From Pseudomonadota bacterium (GTDB lineage: Bacteria; Desulfobacterota; Desulfovibrionia; Desulfovibrionales; Desulfovibrionaceae), in NCBI GenBank assembly GCA_023417745.1, contig JAEZEM010000317.1:1-13525 (forward strand): a DNA stretch of 13,525 nucleotides. Reading direction: 5' to 3'. Below, in pieces: positions 6,617 to 13,296 of this stretch. Within the stretch, counting starts at the first letter, position 1, and each line of letters opens with the position of its first letter. Made by a program: the position numbers and the translations under genes. The notes under the pieces were generated by a model. That model worked only from the letters and a program-made list of their open reading frames with translations, did not search any database and had not been told where the DNA came from.

Positions 6617-8884
6617 CTATTCCTCGCCCTCTCCCTCGTCCTTTTTGCCGCCCACGGCGCGTTTGTAGCGGCAGCTTTTGCTGGGGCAGGTGATGAGTTC
6701 GCCGTCGCGGGTCTTTTTGCGCACGAGGATCTTGGAGTCGCACTGGGGGCAGGGTTCATTTATGGGCCAGTCCCAGACCGCGAAATCGCACTGGGGGTAG
6801 GCGTCGCAGGCGTAGAACACCTTGCCGCGTTTGGAGCTTTTTTCGACCAGCGTGCCGGAGCAGCCTTCCTTGGGGCAGGCGACGCCGGTGGACAGCGGCT
6901 TGGTGTATTTGCAGTCGGGCCAGCCGGTGCAGGCGATGAACCGGCTGCCGGTGCGGGATTTTTTGACCACCAGATCTTTGCCGCAGGTGGGGCAGGCCCC
7001 GACCGAGGCGACTTCCTCGGCCTTGCGTTCCCGGGGAATCACCGCGCCGTCCGGGGCACGGTCGAATTCCTTGGTGTTCTTGCAGTCGGGGTAGCCCGAG
7101 CAGCCCAGGAATTCGCCGGCCTTGCCGAAGCGGATGACCATGGGCTTGCCGCACAGCTCGCACTTGACGTCGGTTTCCTTGCCGGCCTTGACCTTGGCCA
7201 TGTCCTTGGCCGCCTTGGCCAGGGTCGGATTGAAGTCCTCGGTGAAGTCCTTGAGCAGATTGACCCAGTCGGTGCGGCCGTCGGCCACGGCGTCCAGGGC
7301 TTCTTCCATGCCGGCGGTGAACCCGACATCCATGATTTTGACGAAGTGTTCGGCCAGCAGGTCCGATACGGTCTCGCCGAGTTCGGAGGGCACGAAGTGC
7401 TTTTCCTCCAGCCGGGCGTAGTCGCGGTCAATGAGCGTGGAAATGATGGCGGCGTAGGTGGAGGGCCGGCCGATGCCTTTTTCTTCCAGCTCGCGCACCA
7501 GCGACGCTTCGGTGTAGCGCGGCGGCGGCTGGGTGAACTTCTGTTCCTTCTTGAGTTCGAGCAGCGTCAGTTCCTGGCCCTTGTCGAGCTTGGGCAAGGA
7601 CTTGGCCTCGTCGCCGGCCTCCTGGCCGTGGACCTTCAAGTAGCCGGGGAAAATGAGGCGCTGGCCCTTGGCCTTGAAGAGCCCGGGGCCGGCCGTGACG
7701 TCCACGGCCGTGTCCCAGAACCTCGCCTCGGCCATCTGGGAGGCGACGAAGCGTTCCCAGATGAGCTTGTAGAGGGAAAAGAGGTCCTTGGGCAAAAGGG
7801 TTTTGACGTCGGCCGGGGTGATGCGCACATCAATGGGCCGGATGGCTTCGTGGGCATCCTGGGCGCCGGCCTTGGAGCGGAAATGGCGGGCCTTTTCCGG
7901 GTAGTAGTCCGGCCCGAGCGCCTCGGTGATGTATTCCCGGGCGGCGTCGCGGGCCTCGTCGGCGATGCGCGTGGAGTCGGTACGCATGTAGGTGATAAGG
8001 GCCACCGTGCCGCTGTCGCCGAGTTCCAGGCCCTCGTAGAGCTTCTGGGCCGCGCCCATGGTGCGCTTGGCCGAATAGCCCAGGCGCTGGTTGGCGGCCT
8101 GCTGCAGGGTCGAGGTGATAAAGGGCGGCGGCGGGGACTTCTTGCGTTCCTTTTCCGTCACGGCCGTGACGACGAAGGGCTGGCCCATGATGGCCGCCTC
8201 GGCGGCGGCGGCCGCTTCGGCGCTGCCGATTTCGAGCTTCTTGCCCTGGTACTTGGCCAGCTCGGCCTCGAACTCCGGGGGCGTGTCGGCGGCCAGGCGC
8301 GCCTTGAAATTCCAGTATTCCACCGGCATGAAGGCCCGGCGTTCCTTTTCGCGGTCAACGACCAGGCGCAAGGCCACGGACTGGACGCGGCCGGCCGAGA
8401 TGCCGCTTTTGACCTTCTGCCACAGGATGGGCGAAACCTTGTAACCCACCAGCCGGTCCAGGATGCGCCGGGCTTGCTGGGACAGAAAAAGCTTTTCGTT
8501 GATGTCGCGGGGATGGGAAAGCGCCTCGCGCACGGCCTTGGCCGTGATCTCGTTGAACTGGATGCGATGCACGGGCACGCCGGCGTCCTGGACGATCTGG
8601 GCCACGTGCCAGGCAATAGCTTCGCCTTCGCGGTCGGGGTCGGGGGCGAGATAGATGGTCGAAGCCGAAGCGGCGGCTTCCTTCAGTTTGGAAACCACCT
8701 TCTGCTTGCCCGGAATGATTTGATATTGCGGCGCGAAGTCGTCTTTTTCATCCACACCCAATTTTTTGGAGGGAAGATCGCGCACATGACCGACGGAAGC
8801 TTCCACGGCATAGGCGTTGCCGAGAAACTTCTTGATGGTCTTTACCTTGGCCGGCGACTCGACGATGATAAGGTCCTTTCCCAT
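6617..8884 (-). CDS. topA: DNA topoisomerase I (type IA)
   Basis: A 755-residue type IA topoisomerase that relaxes negatively supercoiled DNA by a transient 5'-phosphotyrosine link. Seen: the TOPRIM domain at the N-terminus (MGKDLIIVESPAKVKTI, with E9, and the DxDxE motif D82-D84-E86 in PDPDREGEA), the active-site block ITYMRTDST with Tyr299 as nucleophile and Arg301 beside it, and the SAGRVQSVALRLVVDRE region near 162-179. The C-terminus has four C4 zinc ribbons: C575/578/595/601, C631/634/652/658, C670/675/693/699 and C712/715/733/738, then an acidic GEGEE tail. ATG 8884 is chosen because it begins exactly at the conserved TopA N-terminus; the TTG 33 nt upstream adds unrelated residues. No clear SD precedes the ATG. 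Divergent from era; the 3' end runs into the copy A hairpin element and then a terminator. Confidence 0.97.
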   Translation of the reverse strand: MGKDLIIVESPAKVKTIKKFLGNAYAVEASVGHVRDLPSKKLGVDEKDDFAPQYQIIPGKQKVVSKLKEAAASASTIYLAPDPDREGEAIAWHVAQIVQDAGVPVHRIQFNEITAKAVREALSHPRDINEKLFLSQQARRILDRLVGYKVSPILWQKVKSGISAGRVQSVALRLVVDREKERRAFMPVEYWNFKARLAADTPPEFEAELAKYQGKKLEIGSAEAAAAAEAAIMGQPFVVTAVTEKERKKSPPPPFITSTLQQAANQRLGYSAKRTMGAAQKLYEGLELGDSGTVALITYMRTDSTRIADEARDAAREYITEALGPDYYPEKARHFRSKAGAQDAHEAIRPIDVRITPADVKTLLPKDLFSLYKLIWERFVASQMAEARFWDTAVDVTAGPGLFKAKGQRLIFPGYLKVHGQEAGDEAKSLPKLDKGQELTLLELKKEQKFTQPPPRYTEASLVRELEEKGIGRPSTYAAIISTLIDRDYARLEEKHFVPSELGETVSDLLAEHFVKIMDVGFTAGMEEALDAVADGRTDWVNLLKDFTEDFNPTLAKAAKDMAKVKAGKETDVKCELCGKPMVIRFGKAGEFLGCSGYPDCKNTKEFDRAPDGAVIPRERKAEEVASVGACPTCGKDLVVKKSRTGSRFIACTGWPDCKYTKPLSTGVACPKEGCSGTLVEKSSKRGKVFYACDAYPQCDFAVWDWPINEPCPQCDSKILVRKKTRDGELITCPSKSCRYKRAVGGKKDEGEGEE

Positions 8885-8893
8885 GGCAGGCGT

Positions 8894-8922
8894 GCTATAG
8901 CCAGCCCGAGGGTGCAAGGCAA
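8894..8922 (-). promoter_or_regulatory. Candidate sigma-70-type promoter of topA
   Basis: On the minus strand TTGCCT (8922-8917) and TATAGC (8899-8894) are spaced by 17 bp, each matching four of six consensus bases. The predicted start of transcription would lie only a few bases before the ATG at 8884, giving a leaderless or nearly leaderless mRNA, in keeping with the missing Shine-Dalgarno site. A small inverted repeat, GGCAA-GGG-TTGCC (8918-8930), overlaps the -35 box. This is a by-eye fit only. Confidence 0.3.
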
Positions 8923-9029
8923 GGGTTGCCGTTTGCCCCGGGCCGGGATACTTGCCTATGATGTTTTCGCGTATGACTTTTTAATAATGATGCACGGCGA
9001 CGAAATTTCCGTCCGCCTCGGAGCCTTCC

Positions 9030-9947
9030 TTGGAAAACGCCTCCCGCTTCGGCCACGTGGTCATGCTCGGCCCCACCAACGCCGGCAAATCCACCTTGCT
9101 TAACCGCCTCATCGGCCAGAAAATTTCCATTGTCTCGCCCAAGCCGCAGACCACCCGCAACTCCATCAGCGGCATCATCACCCAGGGCGACCTTCAGGCC
9201 GTGTTCCTGGACACCCCGGGCCTGCACCGCCAAAAACGCGGCATCGCCCCGCTGCTGTTGCGTTCGGCCTACGCCGCCCTGGGCCAGGCCGACGTGGTGC
9301 TGCTCATTCTCGACGCGGCCCAGTACGCCCGCCGCCTGGACGGCCTGGCCCCGGACCTGCGCCCCATCGTCAAGGCCGTGGGCGACGGCCGGCTGCCGGT
9401 GCTCATCGCGCTCAACAAGGCCGACGTGGTGCGCGAAAAGGCCCGGCTGCTGCCGGTCCTGGCGGCCGTGTCCGAAGCCTTGCCGACGGCCGAGATCTTT
9501 CCCATAAGCGCGCTGACCGGCCTTGGCGTGGACGACCTGCTGGCCGCTCTGCTGGCCCGGTTGCCCCAGGGCCAGCACCAGTTCGACCCGGACGAGGTGT
9601 CCACGGCTCCGGTGCGGTTTCTGGCCGCCGAGATCGTGCGCGAGAAGCTCTTTTTGGCCCTTGGCGAGGAGCTGCCCTATTCCACCGCCGTCACCATTGA
9701 AGACTGGGATGAGCGGTCCAAGCCCGGGCTGACGAAGATCCGCGCCGCCATCTACGTGACCCGGGAAAGCCACAAGCCCATGGTCATCGGCAAGGGCGGC
9801 GAGCGCCTCAAGGACGTGGGCCAGAAAGCCCGGGCCGACATTGAGGAGATGCTGGGCGGCCAGGTCTTTTTGGAGCTGTGGGTCAAGGTGCGGCCGGACT
9901 GGACCGATGACCGGGCCTTTTTGCGCGATCTGGGCCTTGGCCAGTAG
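9030..9947 (+). CDS. era: GTPase Era
   Basis: Essential GTPase that binds the 3' end of 16S rRNA and takes part in 30S subunit maturation. Seen in 305 residues: G1 loop GPTNAGKST (14-22), the switch I region SPKPQTTRNSISGI (36-49), G3 DTPGLH (61-66), G4 NKAD (129-132), G5 SAL (160-162), then the C-terminal KH domain with VIGKGGERLKDVGQKARADIEE (252-273) and the tail LWVKVRPDW (283-291). Length is normal for Era. The start is TTG at 9030: GGAG lies 6 nt upstream, the frame has no ATG or GTG between the upstream stop at 8988 and this codon, and the next ATG (codon 12) would cut into the first beta strand before the P-loop. First gene of the plus-strand run leading into yggS and the flagellar genes; divergent from topA across 145 bp, where an AT-rich TAATAAT (8982-8988) may be part of its promoter. 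Confidence 0.95.
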   Translation: MENASRFGHVVMLGPTNAGKSTLLNRLIGQKISIVSPKPQTTRNSISGIITQGDLQAVFLDTPGLHRQKRGIAPLLLRSAYAALGQADVVLLILDAAQYARRLDGLAPDLRPIVKAVGDGRLPVLIALNKADVVREKARLLPVLAAVSEALPTAEIFPISALTGLGVDDLLAALLARLPQGQHQFDPDEVSTAPVRFLAAEIVREKLFLALGEELPYSTAVTIEDWDERSKPGLTKIRAAIYVTRESHKPMVIGKGGERLKDVGQKARADIEEMLGGQVFLELWVKVRPDWTDDRAFLRDLGLGQ

Positions 9948-9969
9948 CTTTTCGGCAGGAGCGGGACTC

Positions 9970-10659
9970 GTGGGCGAGGAAACGGCGAAAACGCGCCTGA
10001 CGGGCGTTTTGGAGCGCATAGGGACGGCCTGCCGGGCTTGCGGCCGCGCCCCCTCGGATGTGACGCTGGTGGCGGTGTCGAAATTCCACGACACTGCGGC
10101 CGTGGCCGAACTTGCCGCCTGCGGCCAGACCCTCTTCGGGGAATCCTACATCCAGGAGGCCCTGCCGAAGATCGAGGCCGCGCCGGCCGGGCTGTCCTGG
10201 CATTTCATCGGCCATCTCCAGCGCAACAAGGCCAAGCTGGCCGTGGGGCGCTTCGAGCTGATCCACACGGTGGACAACGTCGAGCTGGCGCATATATTGC
10301 AAAACAAAGCGGCGGCCCAGCATTTGACCCAGGCCGTGTGCCTGCAGGTCAACGTGGCCGGGGAAGGGCAAAAGTCCGGCGTCGCGCCGGACGGCCTGGA
10401 CGCCCTGGCCGAGGCCGTGGCCGCGTGCCCGAATCTGCGCCTCGACGGACTCATGGTCATTCCGCCGGTCTTCGACGACCCCGAAGGGGCTCGACCGGCC
10501 TTTGCCCGGCTGCGGCAGCTGCGCGACGCCCTGTCCGTACGGCTCGGTCGGCCGCTGCCGACGCTTTCCATGGGCATGAGCGGCGACCTGGAAGCGGCCA
10601 TCCTGGAAGGAGCCACCCACGTGCGGGTGGGCACCGACCTGTTCGGCCCAAGAATGTAG
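9970..10659 (+). CDS. yggS: YggS-family pyridoxal-5'-phosphate homeostasis protein
   Basis: A 229-residue single-domain PLP-binding TIM-barrel protein of the YggS/PLPBP family, which buffers free PLP and has no proven catalytic role. Seen: VAVSKFH at 34-40 with K38 as the PLP lysine, FGESYIQEALPKI at 56-68, WHFIGHLQRNK at 77-87, the phosphate-binding end SMGMSGDLEAAI and VRVGTDLFGPRM at the C-terminus. Start GTG at 9970 has AGGAG 8 nt upstream and gives the usual family length; a longer frame from 9841 lies inside era. It starts 22 bp after era and stops 16 bp before fliL, with no terminator on either side, so cotranscription is likely. Family members often sit in cell-division or housekeeping operons; linkage to flagellar genes here is unusual. 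Confidence 0.93.
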   Translation: MGEETAKTRLTGVLERIGTACRACGRAPSDVTLVAVSKFHDTAAVAELAACGQTLFGESYIQEALPKIEAAPAGLSWHFIGHLQRNKAKLAVGRFELIHTVDNVELAHILQNKAAAQHLTQAVCLQVNVAGEGQKSGVAPDGLDALAEAVAACPNLRLDGLMVIPPVFDDPEGARPAFARLRQLRDALSVRLGRPLPTLSMGMSGDLEAAILEGATHVRVGTDLFGPRM

Positions 10660-10675
10660 ATTTCCGGAGGGAGCC

Positions 10676-11272
10676 ATGGCAGAAGCCGCGCCCGAAGAAC
10701 AACCGAAAAAGAAAAAATCCGGGCTCATCAAGTATATCATCCTGGTGGTGCTGCTGCTGGTCCTGGGCGGCGGCGGCTACTTCGCCTACCTGACGTTTTT
10801 CGCCGCCAAACCGCCGGCAGCCGCGCCCGCCGACGGGGCCGCGCCGGCCGAAGCGCCCAAGGCCGACGCCCACGCCGAAGCCGCGCCGGCCGAGAAAAAG
10901 GCCGAGGGCGGCCACGGCGAAGCCAAAAGCGAAGCCAAGGGCGGCGGCGGTCACGGCGGCGGCAAGGACAAGGCCGCCTCCAACAACGTGGCCCTGCCCC
11001 CCTTCGTGGTCAACCTGGCCGATCCCAACGCCCGGCGCTACCTCAAGGTGGTGCTCGAAGTGGAAGTGACCAGCAACCCGGAACTGCTCGAAGACAACAA
11101 GGCCAAGATTCGCGACGCCCTGCTCATGCTCCTGTCCTCCAAGACCTCCCAGGATTTAAGCACCCTGGAAGGCAAGATTCTCCTGCGCAAGGAGATCGTG
11201 GATCGCCTCAACCAGGCCGTCGGCCAGCCCAAGGTCTCCCGGGTCTATTTCACGGATTTCGTCATCCAATAA
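10676..11272 (+). CDS. fliL: Flagellar basal body-associated protein FliL
   Basis: Single-pass inner membrane protein that rings the stator units and supports motor torque. Seen in 198 residues: a short charged N-terminus with a KKKK patch, one membrane helix at about 19-41 (YIILVVLLLVLGGGGYFAYLT), a 60-residue low-complexity linker (about 44-103) rich in Ala, Pro, Gly, Lys and His, and the FliL periplasmic domain (about 104-198) with PPFVVNLADPNARRYLKVVLEVEV and the ending VSRVYFTDFVIQ typical of the family. GGAGG lies 5 nt before the ATG. The linker is longer than in many FliL proteins, which accounts for the larger size. Followed after 27 bp by fliN; motA and motB are not next to it in this window. 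Confidence 0.92.
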   Translation: MAEAAPEEQPKKKKSGLIKYIILVVLLLVLGGGGYFAYLTFFAAKPPAAAPADGAAPAEAPKADAHAEAAPAEKKAEGGHGEAKSEAKGGGGHGGGKDKAASNNVALPPFVVNLADPNARRYLKVVLEVEVTSNPELLEDNKAKIRDALLMLLSSKTSQDLSTLEGKILLRKEIVDRLNQAVGQPKVSRVYFTDFVIQ

Positions 11273-11299
11273 AACACCGCGCCGCCGCGAGGTAGCACC

Positions 11300-11866
11300 A
11301 TGACTCCCGACGACATCGACCAGGACAAACTCGCCGCCGAATGGGCCGCCGCCCTGGATGACCAGGACGAAAAACCGGCCTCCCAGACCGACATCGACGC
11401 GCTTTTTGACCAGCCTTCCGGTGGTGGAGGCGGCGGAGGCGGAGGCGACGACGCCCTGGCCGCCGAATGGGCCGCCGCCCTGGCCGACGAGGAAGAGACC
11501 TCCATCAAGCGCGAACGCGACCAGGAAGCCATGTCGCGCCAAAGCGCCAAGGCCAAGTTCAAGGACATGACGCCCGAAGCCAAGGCCCAGCGGCCGGACA
11601 ACATCCGCCGCGACCTCGACTTCATCCTGGACATCCCGCTGGACGTCTCGGCCGAACTGGGGCGCACCAAGCTTTTAATCAACGAACTGCTGCAGCTCGG
11701 CCAGGGTTCGGTCATCGAACTCAACAAGCTGGCCGGCGAACCACTGGAAATCTACGTCAACGGCAAACTCGTGGCCCGGGGCGAAGCCGTGGTCATCAAC
11801 GAAAAATTCGGCGTGCGCCTGACCGACATCATCAGCCCCATCGAACGGGTGAAACAGCTTGCCTGA
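11300..11866 (+). CDS. fliN: Flagellar motor switch protein FliN
   Basis: Component of the C-ring that, with FliM and FliG, switches rotation and receives export cargo through FliH. The C-terminal SpoA domain (residues about 104-188) is clear: LDFILDIPLDVSAELGRTK, LLQLGQGSVIELNKLAGEPL, EIYVNGKLVARGEAVVINEKFGVRLTDII. The N-terminal 103 residues are unusual. The short motif LAAEWAAAL, which corresponds to the LWAEALSEQ-like motif found once near the N-terminus of E. coli FliN, occurs twice (residues 11-19 and 53-61), separated by an acidic stretch and a run of nine glycines. At 188 residues it is about 50 longer than E. coli FliN. GAGGT lies 6 nt before the ATG. The stop overlaps the fliO start by 8 nt. 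Confidence 0.95.
   Translation: MTPDDIDQDKLAAEWAAALDDQDEKPASQTDIDALFDQPSGGGGGGGGGDDALAAEWAAALADEEETSIKRERDQEAMSRQSAKAKFKDMTPEAKAQRPDNIRRDLDFILDIPLDVSAELGRTKLLINELLQLGQGSVIELNKLAGEPLEIYVNGKLVARGEAVVINEKFGVRLTDIISPIERVKQLA
11333..11483 (+). repeat. 25-bp direct repeat inside fliN flanking a poly-glycine run
   Basis: The 25 bases at 11333-11357 recur exactly at 11459-11483, in the same reading frame, encoding AAEWAAAL. Between them lies a GGN-repeat run (11422-11448) coding for nine glycines. Exact identity at synonymous positions suggests a recent duplication or gene conversion, though strong codon preference for GCC would also favour identity. Confidence 0.85.
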
Positions 11867-12221
11867 TCCCATCGCCCCCTTGCCGGCAGTCGAATACGGC
11901 CTGACCGGCGTGGCCCTCAAGATGGGCCTGACCCTGGCCGTGCTGCTGGGGGTCATCTTCGCCGCCTTCTGGCTGCTCAAGCGCTACGGCCCCAAGATCG
12001 GCCTGGGACCGGGCGGGCGGGGCGGAAACCTGCGCCTCACGGACCATCTGTCGGTCGGACCCAAGAAATCCGTGGTGGTGGTGCGGTTCTTGAATAAAGA
12101 TCTGGTGCTCGGAGTCACCGAGCATTCCATCACCCGCCTCGCCGAGGTCGACCATGCCGCAAACGCCGATTTCGCCGACACCCTGGCCGCCAAGACGGCC
12201 CAGCCCGATGATGCGCCCTAG
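11859..12221 (+). CDS. fliO: Flagellar biosynthetic protein FliO
   Basis: Small membrane protein that helps assemble the FliPQR export gate. In 120 residues: a short periplasmic N-terminus, one membrane helix at about 18-39 (LKMGLTLAVLLGVIFAAFWLL), a basic KRYGPK junction, and a cytoplasmic beta-rich domain with LRLTDHLSVGPKKSVVVVRFLNKDLVLGVTEHSITRLAEV, the typical FliO pattern. Start TTG at 11859 overlaps fliN by 8 nt, with GGGTGA 6 nt upstream as a weak SD; translational coupling to fliN is likely. No ATG lies before the membrane helix in this frame. The 3' end overlaps the fliP start. Confidence 0.85.
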   Translation: MPDPIAPLPAVEYGLTGVALKMGLTLAVLLGVIFAAFWLLKRYGPKIGLGPGGRGGNLRLTDHLSVGPKKSVVVVRFLNKDLVLGVTEHSITRLAEVDHAANADFADTLAAKTAQPDDAP

Positions 12222-12966
12222 CCGCCTGTTGGTCCTGGCCTTTTTCGGGGCGCTGCTGGCCATCCCGGCCCTGGCCCTGGCCCAGGACGCGCCGTCGCTG
12301 TCGCTTTCCCTGGCCGCCGGACAGACCTCGCCCGAACGCGTCTCCACCCTGCTCGAAATCCTTTTTGCCCTGACCGTCCTATCCCTGGCCCCGTCGTTCG
12401 TGCTGACCGTCACCTCGTTTACCCGCATCATCGTGGTGTTTTCCTTCCTGCGACAGGCCATGGGCGTGCAGCAGGTGCCGCCGACGCAAATCCTGGCCAG
12501 CCTCGCCATTTTTCTGACGGCCGTCATCATGTACCCCACCGGCAAGGCGATAAACGACAACGCCCTGCAACCCTACATGAACGAAGAAATCAGCTTCACC
12601 GACGCGCTCAAGAAAGCCGAAGCGCCGATGCGCGAATTTCTCTTCAAACACACGCGCGAAAAAGACCTCTCCGTCTTCTACACCATCACCAAGATGGAAC
12701 GCCCCAAGGACAAGAGCGAAGTGCCGACCATCATGCTGGCCGCCGGGTTCATGATCAGCGAGCTCAAGACCGCGTTCACCATCGGCTTTCTCATTTATAT
12801 CCCGTTCCTCATCCTCGACATGGTCATCTCGTCGATTCTGCTGGCCATGGGCATGATGATGCTGCCGCCAGCCACCATCGCCATGCCGTTCAAACTGCTG
12901 TTGTTCGTGCTCGTAGATGGTTGGGGACTGATCGTGGCTTCGCTGGTCAACTCGTTTTCGACGTGA
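12208..12966 (+). CDS. fliP: Flagellar type III export gate protein FliP
   Basis: Core subunit of the FliPQR pore through which flagellar proteins are exported. In 252 residues: a cleavable signal peptide (MRPSRLLVLAFFGALLAIPALALA, probable cleavage before QDAPS), membrane segments at about 46-66, 70-80/96-110, 188-215 and 225-247, and both FliP signatures: FVLTVTSFTRIIVVFSFLRQ (64-83) and FLIYIPFLILDMVISSILLA (194-213) with GMMMLPPATIAMPFKLLLFV after it. The ATGs at 12208 and 12211 fit the signal peptide and overlap fliO by 14 or 11 nt. An in-frame ATG at 12154 has a better SD (GAGGT, 5 nt) but would put a proline-rich stretch of 18 residues before the signal peptide; this start remains possible. 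The stop is followed at once by the copy B hairpin element. Confidence 0.95.
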   Translation: MMRPSRLLVLAFFGALLAIPALALAQDAPSLSLSLAAGQTSPERVSTLLEILFALTVLSLAPSFVLTVTSFTRIIVVFSFLRQAMGVQQVPPTQILASLAIFLTAVIMYPTGKAINDNALQPYMNEEISFTDALKKAEAPMREFLFKHTREKDLSVFYTITKMERPKDKSEVPTIMLAAGFMISELKTAFTIGFLIYIPFLILDMVISSILLAMGMMMLPPATIAMPFKLLLFVLVDGWGLIVASLVNSFST

Positions 12967-13085
12967 GAAGAGAAGCGTGAGAAGAGCGGGAAGAGTGGGA
13001 AGAAAGAGAAGAGAAGAGGCCTCCGGCGGCCAAAGGGGCTGAGCCCCTTTGGAAACCCCGACGGAAGAAAGGGTTTAAGGGGTTT
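12967..13085 (+). repeat. Modular 3'-UTR hairpin element, copy B (between fliP and fliQ)
   Basis: Directly after the fliP stop codon comes a tract with 48 purines in 52 nt (GAAGAG-like units, 12967-13018), then GCCTCCGGCGGCC (13019-13031), a perfect palindrome with 11-bp arms (CCAAAGGGGCT and complement around G13041), then stem AAACCCC/GGGGTTT (13053-13059 with 13079-13085), whose loop holds AGAAAGGGTTTAAGGGG (13066-13082). The last stem runs on into TTTTTG, so this copy has a terminator-like end. Order and orientation relative to the upstream gene equal copy A after topA, while both stems differ in sequence and remain paired. Confidence 0.8.
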
Positions 13086-13157
13086 TTGACTCGGCTTGGA
13101 GCTTTGACCCGCTCGAAAGCCTAAGCAACGGACAAAGTGGGACGAGAAGCGACGGTG

Positions 13158-13232
13158 CTGGTTTTTGACCGCGTGATCGCGAAAAAGCGGCCAGAAGAAG
13201 AAGCAAGGACATTGCCGCCGTGTTCGGCGGCA
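13158..13232 (+). other. Two hairpins in the fliP-fliQ gap
   Basis: The rest of the 330-bp gap before fliQ holds no gene I can support. Two inverted repeats are visible. One is imperfect: CTGG-TTTTT-gac-CGCG, loop TGAT, CGCG-AAAAA-gcgg-CCAG (13158-13194). The other is clean: TGCCGCCG, loop TGTT, CGGCGGCA (13213-13232), 8 bp, with no T-tract. No promoter with correct spacing could be fitted upstream of fliQ, although three TTGAC-like hexamers occur (13086, 13104, 13165). They may affect how much transcript passes from fliP to fliQ. Confidence 0.45.
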
Positions 13233-13296
13233 TTACTTGGAATAAGACGGCGCGGTGCGCTCTAGCGGGCCGCGCAAGCCATAAGGAGCACCCGCC

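Noticed and set aside
6575..8917. Insertion sequence or prophage ends around the repeat-rich gap
   Set aside because: No transposase, integrase, target-site duplication or terminal inverted repeats could be seen.
6362..9103. Long plus-strand open frame (913 codons) antisense to topA
   Set aside because: It mirrors topA codons; the translation is Gly/Ala/Val/Phe-rich with no recognisable domain, and topA is beyond doubt on the other strand. High GC makes such shadow frames common.
8895..10094. 399-codon minus-strand frame opposite era and the start of yggS
   Set aside because: Era G motifs and KH domain are unambiguous on the plus strand; the shadow has no domain.
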